Positions 6,053-12,112 of a stretch of DNA of 14,033 bases are shown here, in pieces. Made by a program: the position numbers and the translations under genes. Position 1 is the stretch's first letter. Each line of letters starts with the position of its first letter. Origin of the DNA: UBA11540 sp045531755 (GTDB taxonomy: Bacteria > Bacillota > Clostridia > Oscillospirales > Ruminococcaceae); the NCBI GenBank assembly GCA_045531755.1, contig JAZSEP010000002.1, forward strand, positions 1 to 14,033. Reading direction: 5' to 3'. The notes beneath the pieces were generated by a model that was given only the letters and a program-made list of their open reading frames with translations, was not told where the DNA came from and did no database searches.

Positions 6053-7582
6053 TCATTTACTCCAAAACTTTCTGTCGAGGGTTCTAAACTGTACCGCCTG
6101 CATAACGTGTGCGGAGCGAATTACCTCGCTCTTGTCCATATCCGCGACGGTACGGGCGACCTTGAGCATCTTGTCATACGCTCTTGCAGACAGACCCAAT
6201 TTTTCAAAAGCCTTCTGCAGAACCGCCTTTGCCTTGTCGTCAAGGGGACACATTTCTGCTATCAACGACGGGGGAATGTGCGCGTTGCAGTCGATTTTGT
6301 GCGCCGACATTCTCTCCTGCTGGAACTGCCTTGCGCCCATCACGACTTCGCGCATCTGAGCCGAGGAAATCCCTTTTTCAGCCGAGGAAATCTCGTCATA
6401 CTTCACGGGAAGAACCTCAACGTGCAGGTCGATTCTGTCAAGAAGAGGTCCCGAAATCTTTGACAGATAGCGCTGTACCGCCTGCGGAGAGCAGGTGCAC
6501 TCGCGCTGTGAGCTTCCGTAGTATCCGCAGGGACAGGGGTTCATAGCCGCCACAAGCATGGCCCTGCATGGATAGGTGACGGTGGAAGCCACACGGGAAA
6601 TGGTGACCCTGCCGTCCTCAAGAGGCTGACGAAGCACCTCCATCGCCGCCCTCGAAAACTCGGGGAGCTCGTCGAGGAAAAGCACACCGTTGTGCGCCAT
6701 CGAAATCTCGCCCGGCTTTGGATTTGTTCCGCCGCCCGAAAGACCCGGCGAGGATATGGTGTGGTGCGGTGATCGAAACGGACGGGTTACCACGAAGGGC
6801 TTTTCCTCGTTCAACTCACCTGCAACCGAGTGAATCTTCGTACATTCAATAGCCTCGTCAAAGGAAAGGGGAGGGAGGATTGACGGAAGACGCTTTGCAA
6901 GCATACTTTTTCCCGAACCGGGCGCGCCAATCATCAGAACGTTGTGACCGCCCGCCGCCGCAATCTGCATGGCGTATTTCGCGGTTTCCTGACCCTTAAC
7001 GTCGGCAAAATCAAGGAGCAGATCCTTCTTCTGCTCGTCGGAGAAGTTGGATTTTTCAGCTTCAGGTATCAGTGCTTCGCCCTTGAGGTGCAACAGCACG
7101 TCTTTTACGTTTTTAACGCCAAAAACCTTGATACCGTCGATCAGCGCCGCCTCCGAGCGATTTTGTTCGGGCACGAAGATAGCTTCAAAGCCCGATTCAC
7201 GCGCTTTTATGACCATCGGCAGAACGCCGTTTACAGCGCGCACGTCGCCCGACAGCGAAAGTTCGCCGACAAAACAGTATCTGTCGCAGTCGGCGGAGAA
7301 TTGTTTTGTGGATATCAAAATAGCAAGAAGAATCGGCAGGTCATACACAGGGCCGTTCTTTTTCAGATGCGCAGGCGCGAGATTGACCGTGACCTTTGCG
7401 GTGGGAAAACGGAAGCCGAGGTTGTGCACGACGTGGCGCACGCGGTCGCGCGATTCCTTGACCGCTACGTCGGGCAGACCGACGATGTCAAAGGACGGAA
7501 CCGCCTGCATACAGTCCACTTCCACCATCACGCGAAAGCAGTCTATTCCGCTCAGCCCCATACTGAAAAGTCTTGCATACAT
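6053..7582 (-). CDS. yifB: YifB/ComM-family Mg-chelatase-like AAA+ ATPase
   Basis: The 509-residue product has the normal length and full domain order of the YifB/ComM family. An N-terminal Lon-protease-like fold covers about 1-170 (MQAVPSFDIVGLPD, VNLAPAHLKKNGPVYDLP). The AAA+ Mg-chelatase module has Walker A GAPGSGKS (219-226), Walker B GVLFLDE (299-305) and the Cys-rich NPCPCGYYG with a later CTC (about 348-365). A C-terminal helical Mg-chelatase domain ends the protein. ComM homologues are hexameric helicases that extend branch migration during natural transformation; in Clostridia the role is less clear. It follows the phosphohexomutase gene by 12 bases, with AAGGA overlapping the upstream stop, so the two form an operon. 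Confidence 0.93.
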   Translation of the reverse strand: MYARLFSMGLSGIDCFRVMVEVDCMQAVPSFDIVGLPDVAVKESRDRVRHVVHNLGFRFPTAKVTVNLAPAHLKKNGPVYDLPILLAILISTKQFSADCDRYCFVGELSLSGDVRAVNGVLPMVIKARESGFEAIFVPEQNRSEAALIDGIKVFGVKNVKDVLLHLKGEALIPEAEKSNFSDEQKKDLLLDFADVKGQETAKYAMQIAAAGGHNVLMIGAPGSGKSMLAKRLPSILPPLSFDEAIECTKIHSVAGELNEEKPFVVTRPFRSPHHTISSPGLSGGGTNPKPGEISMAHNGVLFLDELPEFSRAAMEVLRQPLEDGRVTISRVASTVTYPCRAMLVAAMNPCPCGYYGSSQRECTCSPQAVQRYLSKISGPLLDRIDLHVEVLPVKYDEISSAEKGISSAQMREVVMGARQFQQERMSAHKIDCNAHIPPSLIAEMCPLDDKAKAVLQKAFEKLGLSARAYDKMLKVARTVADMDKSEVIRSAHVMQAVQFRTLDRKFWSK

Positions 7583-7594
7583 TTCTACACGTCC

Positions 7595-9304
7595 TTAAAA
7601 TCTGGATTTAATGTCCTCTGCCATACGCTCTCTGAGCGCCTGTGCCGCATTGATGTCGTCCGCCTTTGCACAGTAGTAGATCTTTATCTTCGGCTCGGTT
7701 CCCGAAGGACGAACGATAACGCTCGCGTTGTTTTCAAGATAGAAGCACAGAACGTTGGATTTCGGGAGCAGAACTTCGCTCTTTTCGCCTGTTATACAGT
7801 TTACCGAAACGCTGTTCTGAATATCGACAAAGGTGAGCACCTTGAGTCCTGCAATGGTTGTGGGAGCGTTTTCGCGAAGGTCAGCCATAATGTCAGCCAT
7901 CTTCTGCATACCGCTTGCGCCCTCGAAAACGACATTGTCCTGCGAGTCGAGGTATCTGCCGTGCTTTTTATACAGAGAATCAAGCACCTCACAGAGATTT
8001 TTGCCCTCTAACTTGTAGTAGGACGCCATCTCAACGATGAGCGCAGACGCGTTAACAGCGTCCTTGTCGCGAACGTAGGTGCCCGAAAGATAGCCGTAGC
8101 TCTCCTCGAAGCCGAAGATATAGCGGTTTTCCTCGCCCTTTTCCTCAAGCATAAGAATCTGCTCGCCGATGAACTTGAAGCCCGTGAGAACGTCCACAAG
8201 CTCGATGCCGTATTCCTCACAAATAGCGCAGATGAGGGGAGTGGTAACGATGGTTTTTACCGCAATCGGATTTTTCGGCATAGTGCCGTTTTTAATGCGG
8301 TTCTTCGCAATATAGTCAAGAAGCAGAGCACCAACCTGATTTCCCGTCAAAAGCTGATACTCGCCGTTATTCTTGACTGCAATACCAACTCGGTCACAGT
8401 CGGGGTCGGTGGCAAGCAAAAGCTCACAGCCCACCTTCTCGCAGAGCTCAAGACCCTTCTGAAGAGCCTCGCGGATTTCGGGGTTTGGATAGGGACAGGT
8501 GGTGAAGTTGCCGTCGGGGTTTTCCTGCTCGGGAACGATGTCGATGTTTGTGACGCCAAGGCGCTTCAACACCTCGCGGACGGGTTTGTTTCCCGTGCCG
8601 TTTAAGGGGGTGTAAACTATGTGCATATCGGCTTTTTTAAGCACCTCGGGGTTAATCTGCTGCGCGACGACACAGTTATAATACTTGTTGATAACCTCGT
8701 CGGAGATATACTCGATATCGCCTTCGGCAAGCGCCTTGTCAAAATCAGCGCGCTTCACGCCGTCGAAGATGTCAACCTTATTGATGAGGGAGAGAACGTA
8801 TTCGCTCATCTCAAGATTCATCTGACAGCCGTCGGGGCCGTATGCCTTGTAGCCGTTGTACTTTGCAGGGTTGTGGCTTGCAGTAACCATAATACCTGCA
8901 CGGCATCCAAGCTCGCGCACCGCAAAGGAAAGAGCGGGCGTGGGCATAAGCTCGCGATAGATATATACCTTGATGCCGTTTCCTGCAAGCACGCAAGCCG
9001 CCGCCCTTGCAAACTCGTCAGACTTGTTGCGCGAGTCGTAGGAAATAGCAACACAGCTGGATTTGAAATTTGCAACAAGATAGTCCGCAAGACCCTGTGT
9101 AGCCTTGCAAACGGTGTGAACGTTCATACGGTTGGTGCCGGCACCGATAACACCGCGCAGACCGCCCGTACCAAATTCGAGTTCTTTATAAAAACGCTCG
9201 TAAAGCTCGTTTTCATCATTGCCGACAGCGATAAGCTCAGCCTTCATATCAGCGTCAGCCTTTTCAAGCCATAAATCAAGTTTTTCCTTAATACGTGTGT
9301 CCAT
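7595..9304 (-). CDS. Phosphoglucomutase/phosphomannomutase (alpha-D-phosphohexomutase)
   Basis: This is a 569-residue cytosolic enzyme of the four-domain alpha-D-phosphohexomutase superfamily, long PgcA-like form. It interconverts hexose 1- and 6-phosphates, supplying glucose-1-phosphate for glycans and storage. Visible active-site loops are TASHNP with phosphoserine Ser143, the Mg2+ site DPDCDR (300-305), the sugar-binding loop GFEESYGY (398-405) and the phosphate-binding loop RPSGTEPK (532-539). The FGTGGLRG segment near 44-51 is typical of the long form. ATG 9304 is preferred over an in-frame TTG at 9313 because CAGGAG (9315-9320) ends only one base before the TTG but ten before the ATG. 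It is the first gene of the operon with yifB. Confidence 0.94.
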   Translation of the reverse strand: MDTRIKEKLDLWLEKADADMKAELIAVGNDENELYERFYKELEFGTGGLRGVIGAGTNRMNVHTVCKATQGLADYLVANFKSSCVAISYDSRNKSDEFARAAACVLAGNGIKVYIYRELMPTPALSFAVRELGCRAGIMVTASHNPAKYNGYKAYGPDGCQMNLEMSEYVLSLINKVDIFDGVKRADFDKALAEGDIEYISDEVINKYYNCVVAQQINPEVLKKADMHIVYTPLNGTGNKPVREVLKRLGVTNIDIVPEQENPDGNFTTCPYPNPEIREALQKGLELCEKVGCELLLATDPDCDRVGIAVKNNGEYQLLTGNQVGALLLDYIAKNRIKNGTMPKNPIAVKTIVTTPLICAICEEYGIELVDVLTGFKFIGEQILMLEEKGEENRYIFGFEESYGYLSGTYVRDKDAVNASALIVEMASYYKLEGKNLCEVLDSLYKKHGRYLDSQDNVVFEGASGMQKMADIMADLRENAPTTIAGLKVLTFVDIQNSVSVNCITGEKSEVLLPKSNVLCFYLENNASVIVRPSGTEPKIKIYYCAKADDINAAQALRERMAEDIKSRF

Positions 9305-9340
9305 TACAATCAAACTCCTGTAAAAATACTACTTAGAGAA

Positions 9341-9369
9341 AGTATAGCATAAAACGACACTAAAATCAA
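9341..9369 (-). promoter_or_regulatory. Promoter of the phosphohexomutase-yifB operon
   Basis: On the minus strand TTGATT (9369-9364) and TATACT (9346-9341) are separated by 17 bases, with a TGC extended -10. Confidence 0.8.
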
Positions 9370-9412
9370 CGAAAAATTGGAGAGATTTGGGCAATAATAA
9401 AGGTATAACCAC

Positions 9413-9441
9413 TTGACTTTTTCGGTTGGATGTGGTAAAAT
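9413..9441 (+). promoter_or_regulatory. Promoter of the tRNA-Ser pair
   Basis: TTGACT (9413-9418) and TAAAAT (9436-9441) are separated by 17 bases, with TGG before the -10 box. It lies 17 bases ahead of the first tRNA. Confidence 0.8.
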
Positions 9442-9458
9442 CGTTTTCGTCACTATAC

Positions 9459-9545
9459 GGAGAGATGTCCGAGCGGTTTAAGGAGCTAGTCTTGAAAACT
9501 AGTGACTCGCGAGAGCCGTGGGTTCGAATCCCACTCTCTCCGCCA
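9459..9545 (+). tRNA. tRNA-Ser (anticodon UGA)
   Basis: Acceptor GGAGAGA/TCTCTCC, anticodon stem CTAGT/ACTAG with loop CTTGAAA (anticodon TGA), a long class II variable arm, T-arm GTGGG-TTCGAAT-CCCAC, discriminator G and encoded CCA are all present. Class II form and anticodon identify serine, reading UCA-type codons. Confidence 0.97.
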
Positions 9546-9578
9546 CAAAAAAATATCACGCCGAGAACGGCACCACAT

Positions 9579-9669
9579 GGAGAAGTACTCAAGTTGGTGA
9601 CGAGGCGCCCCTGCTAAGGGCGTAGGTCGGGAAACCGGCGCGAGGGTTCGAGTCCCTCCTTCTCCGCCA
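9579..9669 (+). tRNA. tRNA-Ser (anticodon GCU)
   Basis: Acceptor GGAGAAG/CTTCTCC, anticodon stem CGCCC/GGGCG with loop CTGCTAA (anticodon GCT), long variable arm (GTCGG-GAAA-CCGGC), T-arm GAGGG-TTCGAGT-CCCTC, discriminator G and encoded CCA are present. It lies 33 bases after the UGA tRNA and is probably cotranscribed. Confidence 0.97.
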
Positions 9670-9710
9670 AACGAAAACAGACACCGAAAGGTGTCTGTTT
9701 TTCGTTTGGC
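9666..9710 (+). terminator. Terminator hairpin of the tRNA-Ser pair
   Basis: The core stem CAGACACC/GGTGTCTG with a GAAA tetraloop is followed by TTTTT. Outer arms GCCAAACG/CGTTTGGC extend it to a near-perfect 45-base hairpin. The left outer arm includes the discriminator and CCA of the upstream tRNA. Confidence 0.85.
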
Positions 9711-9728
9711 TTAGTGGGTTTCCTGCAC
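9683..9728 (+). repeat. 46-bp exact direct repeat, copy 1
   Basis: It begins at ACCGAAAGGTGTCTG and ends at GGGTTTCCTGCAC, and is identical to 10018-10063, 335 bases downstream. This copy forms the right arm of the tRNA terminator. Confidence 0.95.
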
Positions 9729-9864
9729 CTCGCGCCGGTTCCGGCAAGAGGGGACAGAACGCGACCGCGTCCAGTGGACGATGAAGGGAGCGTTGCTGTC
9801 GGAAGAAACACAGAGCATCACAAGGAGATTCATCGACGCAGTGAGGCGACAATGTTTCTGACCG
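9728..9864. repeat. Structured tandem unit A, non-coding
   Basis: This unit of about 135 bases aligns with unit B. Shared landmarks are GGACAG (9752), GACCG, then CAGAGCA, GGCGACAA and a final TGACCG. Possible helices are CCTC/GAGG with inner GCCGG/CCGGC, CGTCC-AGT-GGACG, GAAACA/TGTTTC, and TCAC/GTGA nested inside. GACAG/CTGTC may close the first hairpin. No credible coding frame with a ribosome binding site is seen. The transcribed strand, if any, is unknown. Confidence 0.7.
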
Positions 9865-9867
9865 TAA

Positions 9868-9991
9868 AGAGTCCCGACTTCTCTGGACAGAGCCCGACCG
9901 CTCGCGGTGCGAGGAAAAGGGAGGGCGATTGTCGAAAAAAATGCAGAGCATTGCGAACGGACTGTGAGCAAGGCGACAACATTTTTGACCG
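9868..9991. repeat. Structured tandem unit B, non-coding
   Basis: This diverged copy of unit A has the same landmarks in the same order: GGACAG (9885), GACCG, CAGAGCA, GGCGACAA, TGACCG. Its helices have different sequence but the same places: AGAG/CTCT, CTCGC-GGT-GCGAG, AAAAATG/CATTTTT and TTGC/GCAA. The matching positions with changed but still paired bases argue that secondary structure, not sequence, was kept. The 26 bases between this unit and the second 46-bp repeat hold nothing recognisable except GTTCGCA, which could pair with TGCGAAC inside the unit. Confidence 0.7.
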
Positions 9992-10017
9992 ACCAATGTT
10001 CGCATAAACTCAACTAA

Positions 10018-10063
10018 ACCGAAAGGTGTCTGTTTTTCGTTTGGCTTAGTGGGTTTCCTGCAC
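10018..10063 (+). repeat. 46-bp exact direct repeat, copy 2
   Basis: It is identical to 9683-9728. This copy lacks the CAGACACC left arm, so it cannot form the terminator hairpin that copy 1 belongs to. Confidence 0.95.
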
Positions 10064-10104
10064 GAAAAAAGTCACCTTTGTCGGTAGACAAAGGTGACTT
10101 TTTC
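10064..10104. terminator. Terminator-like hairpin before the hairpin-array element
   Basis: An 18-bp stem is formed by AAAAAGTCACCTTTGTC and GACAAAGGTGACTTTTT with a GGTA loop and T/A runs on both sides, so it could work in either direction. No protein gene ends nearby, so it may terminate a transcript from the tandem-unit region. Confidence 0.7.
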
Positions 10105-10273
10105 AATGATATCCGTTCCTTGCGAAACGGATGATATATCTTCGATATGATATCTGCTCTGCAGGTGATATACGCTGCGTGTATGAGGGAACGGATATTA
10201 TATCATGCTTGCGAAGCAAGTATATCACGCGGCAACGCCGTATATCATATCGTGGTAGCGATATATCATTGAA
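10102..10273. mobile_element. MITE-like hairpin-array element with 11-bp terminal inverted repeats
   Basis: The ends TTCAATGATAT (10102-10112) and ATATCATTGAA (10263-10273) are perfect inverted repeats. The interior is a string of short hairpins separated by GATAT/ATATC blocks: ATATCCGTT/AACGGAT, ATATC-TTC-GATAT, CTGC-TCT-GCAG, ATACGC-TGC-GTGTAT, TGCTT-GCG-AAGCA, CGGC-AAC-GCCG and ATATCG/CGATAT. ATATCCGTTCC (10109) can also pair with GGAACGGATAT (10188). No transposase is encoded. Calling it mobile is inference from structure. Confidence 0.6.
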
Positions 10274-10297
10274 AAACATAACAAATTATGATATAAT
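10269..10297 (+). promoter_or_regulatory. Promoter of nadE, -35 box inside the repeat element end
   Basis: TTGAAA (10269-10274) and TATAAT (10292-10297) are separated by 17 bases, with TGA before the -10 box. The first five bases of the -35 box belong to the right terminal inverted repeat of the hairpin-array element. Confidence 0.8.
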
Positions 10298-10319
10298 TGC
10301 ATTGAAAGTAGGTGCTACT

Positions 10320-11066
10320 ATGGCTGATATGAATAAAGTAAAAGACGAATGTGTAGCTTGGATACGGGATTTCTTCGAGAAAAACGGCAAGGATTGCAAC
10401 GCCGTTGTCGGTATCTCGGGCGGAAAGGACAGCTCGATTGCGGCGGCTCTCTGCGTCGAGGCGCTTGGAAAGGACCGCGTAATCGGCGTGCTGATGCCGC
10501 AGGGCGACCAGCACGACATCGACAAAGCCTTTATGCTCGTAAACCATCTCGGAATAAAGCACTACGTCGTGAATATAAAAGAAACGGTGGACGCAATTTT
10601 GAACGCGCTTCCCGATGACCTTGAAATCACAAAGCAGTCGCGCGAAAATATTCCCCCGAGAATAAGAATGTCCACGCTCTATGCGGTTTCGCAGAGTGTC
10701 AACGGCAGAGTCTGCAACACCTGCAACCTTTCGGAAGACTGGGTCGGCTACTCCACACGCTACGGCGATTCGGTGGGCGATTTCTCCCCGATGAGTAACC
10801 TCACCGTAACCGAGGTAAAGGCGATAGGTCACCTTTTGGGTGTCCCTGCCGAGCTTGTCGAGAAGACACCAATCGACGGACTTTGCGGAAAGACCGACGA
10901 GGAAAATCTCGGCTTCACCTACGCCGAGCTTGACGAGTATATCCGCACGGGTAAAATCGAAAACGAATTGACAAAGGAACTCATCGACCGCCGCCACAGA
11001 CAAAACCTCTTTAAACTGCAGCTGATGCCAAGCTTTGATTCCAAAATCGAAGTCAAGGCAGAGTGA
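10320..11066 (+). CDS. nadE: NadE, NAD+ synthase (ammonia-dependent type)
   Basis: This 248-residue cytosolic enzyme converts nicotinic acid adenine dinucleotide, ATP and ammonia to NAD+, the last step of NAD synthesis. It is an N-type ATP pyrophosphatase with the PP-loop SGGKDSS at 33-39. Further family features are IPPRIRMSTLYAVSQ (111-125), the CNLSEDWVGYSTRYGD segment (135-150) in place of the usual GNKSE-type loop, and LTVTEVKAIGHLLGVP (161-176). No glutaminase domain is present, so free ammonia or a separate glutaminase must supply nitrogen. The ATG at 10320 is chosen because AGGTG (10310-10314) lies five bases upstream and the promoter is at 10269-10297. The 63-codon open extension upstream translates the hairpin repeat and is rejected. 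A terminator follows. Confidence 0.92.
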   Translation: MADMNKVKDECVAWIRDFFEKNGKDCNAVVGISGGKDSSIAAALCVEALGKDRVIGVLMPQGDQHDIDKAFMLVNHLGIKHYVVNIKETVDAILNALPDDLEITKQSRENIPPRIRMSTLYAVSQSVNGRVCNTCNLSEDWVGYSTRYGDSVGDFSPMSNLTVTEVKAIGHLLGVPAELVEKTPIDGLCGKTDEENLGFTYAELDEYIRTGKIENELTKELIDRRHRQNLFKLQLMPSFDSKIEVKAE

Positions 11067-11098
11067 CAAAAATTGCAGGTTAAGCCGTATAACCATAT

Positions 11099-11128
11099 AA
11101 ACCCGCATCAAATGCGGGTTTTCCTTTT
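11099..11128 (+). terminator. Terminator of nadE
   Basis: An AAACCCGCAT / ATGCGGGTTT stem with a CAA loop is followed by TTCCTTTT, about 33 bases past the stop. Confidence 0.9.
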
Positions 11129-11189
11129 GTAAAGCCGTTGAATTAACGCTCCAAAAAGCAAAATCAACCAAAATTCAACATGGATTATG

Positions 11190-11219
11190 TTGACATAAAT
11201 TTTTTAAATGGGCTATAAT
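11190..11219 (+). promoter_or_regulatory. Strong promoter of the membrane-regulator cluster
   Basis: TTGACA (11190-11195) and TATAAT (11214-11219) are separated by 18 bases; both hexamers match the consensus exactly. Confidence 0.85.
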
Positions 11220-11239
11220 TGGGGGTAGAAAACACTTGC

Positions 11240-11246
11240 AAGGAGG
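11240..11246 (+). promoter_or_regulatory. Ribosome binding site deciding a GTG start
   Basis: AAGGAGG lies seven bases before GTG 11254. The open frame has a TTG at 11236, but that lies upstream of this site. Confidence 0.85.
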
Positions 11247-11253
11247 GCGCGCT

Positions 11254-12006
11254 GTGGGTGATAACGAATTTGGCAAAAAGATAAGTTCGCTTCGCAAAAG
11301 CAAGGGTCTCACCCAGGCGTACGTTGCAAAGGAGTTGGGTGTAACTCCTGCGGCGGTGTCAAAATGGGAAAGCGGAGCCTCAAAGCCGAGGGTCGAAATA
11401 CTCTTCAGGCTTGCACAGATTCTGGACGTAAACGCCGAGGATTTGTTCGCACAGGAAAACGAAGAGCAAGCTTCTCCCGAACTGCAAAAGTCAGACGCCG
11501 CCCCTGCAAAGACCACGCGCAGAAAAAAGTTCCCGTTGATTATTTCGGCTGTTGTGGTTGCCTGCGTTGCGGTTGCGATAGTAATGATTGTACTTTTCAC
11601 AAAAAAGACAACGGTTCCGGATATGGCAGGAATGAACTGCATTGAAGCGGAAGAAAAGCTCAACGAGCTTGGACTCGAGTATCGTGCAGTTGGCGAATAC
11701 AACGATACGGTGCCGCAGAATATCGTTATCTCGCAGGATATAGAGGCAGGCACCAAGGTAGAAAAGAAAAGCACAGTCGTTTTGACCGTCAGCAAGGGCA
11801 GACAGAGAATTTCCATGCCTCAAGTGGAAGACTTCCCTGTGGAATACGGGGTGAAGCTACTCAAGGACCTGGGCTTTAACGTTGTCGTTAATACCTGCTA
11901 CGACAAAGAGTATGAAGACGGATTTATCGTCACCCAAAGCATACCGATAGGAGATGCCGTGTATAAGGGAACCATAGTCCACATTTTCGTAAATAAAATA
12001 CCGTAA
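11254..12006 (+). CDS. Membrane-anchored XRE regulator with two PASTA domains
   Basis: The 250-residue protein has three parts. Residues 6-65 form an XRE helix-turn-helix (LTQAYVAKELGVTPAAVSKWESG). A Lys/Arg-flanked hydrophobic segment at 93-115 is one transmembrane helix, oriented so that the HTH stays in the cytosol. Two PASTA domains follow, about 119-185 (VPDMAG, AEEKLNELGL, GTKV) and 187-250 (MPQVEDFP, GVKLLKDLGF). PASTA domains are known mainly from PknB-type Ser/Thr kinases and penicillin-binding proteins, where they respond to muropeptides or beta-lactams. A one-component transcription regulator sensing cell-wall state is the natural inference. Start is GTG behind AAGGAGG; aligned numbering with the next gene's HTH supports it. 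The downstream paralogue has an almost identical HTH. Confidence 0.88.
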   Translation: MGDNEFGKKISSLRKSKGLTQAYVAKELGVTPAAVSKWESGASKPRVEILFRLAQILDVNAEDLFAQENEEQASPELQKSDAAPAKTTRRKKFPLIISAVVVACVAVAIVMIVLFTKKTTVPDMAGMNCIEAEEKLNELGLEYRAVGEYNDTVPQNIVISQDIEAGTKVEKKSTVVLTVSKGRQRISMPQVEDFPVEYGVKLLKDLGFNVVVNTCYDKEYEDGFIVTQSIPIGDAVYKGTIVHIFVNKIP

Positions 12007-12031
12007 GCCCGATAATTCAAAACCATCAAGT

Positions 12032-12066
12032 AAAAAATCCACTGCTCCTGTTCTGCAGAGGTTTTT
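12032..12066 (+). terminator. Weak possible terminator between the two regulators
   Basis: CC-A-CTGC and GCAG-A-GG form a short stem with one mismatch and a nine-base loop, followed by TTTTTG. It is likely leaky at best. Confidence 0.4.
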
Positions 12067-12081
12067 GTGTTTTAAGTTCAA

Positions 12082-12087
12082 TATAAT
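12082..12087 (+). promoter_or_regulatory. Possible -10 box for the second membrane regulator
   Basis: TATAAT lies 25 bases before the ATG, but no recognisable -35 box sits 16-18 bases upstream, so this promoter is weak, activator-dependent, or not real. Confidence 0.4.
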
Positions 12088-12112
12088 ACCGATTGGCAGT
12101 GTGAGGAGTACT

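Noticed and set aside
6041..6055. TGACA/TGTCA hairpin at the end of yifB as its terminator
   Set aside because: The stem is only 5 bp and the T tract is interrupted by C runs; the stronger bidirectional hairpin at 5964-5990 is the better candidate.
6944..8011. 355-codon plus-strand open frame
   Set aside because: It is antisense to the well-supported yifB and phosphohexomutase genes and has no recognisable domain.
9329..10005. Minus-strand open frames over the tRNA genes and tandem units, with translations such as GIRTHGSRES and RRDSNPRAGFPTYALSRG
   Set aside because: These peptides are the antisense translation of the two tRNA-Ser genes and adjacent repeats; such frames are well-known spurious annotations. 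No ribosome binding site supports them.
10102..10273. CRISPR array
   Set aside because: The short GATAT/ATATC blocks are not uniform repeats with constant-length unique spacers, and no cas gene is nearby.
10131..10319. 63-codon N-terminal extension of NadE
   Set aside because: It only translates the hairpin-array repeat and lies upstream of the nadE promoter; the ATG at 10320 has a proper ribosome binding site and matches the usual NadE N-terminus.
10266..11171. 301-codon minus-strand open frame
   Set aside because: It is antisense to nadE, crosses the nadE promoter and terminator, and shows no domain.
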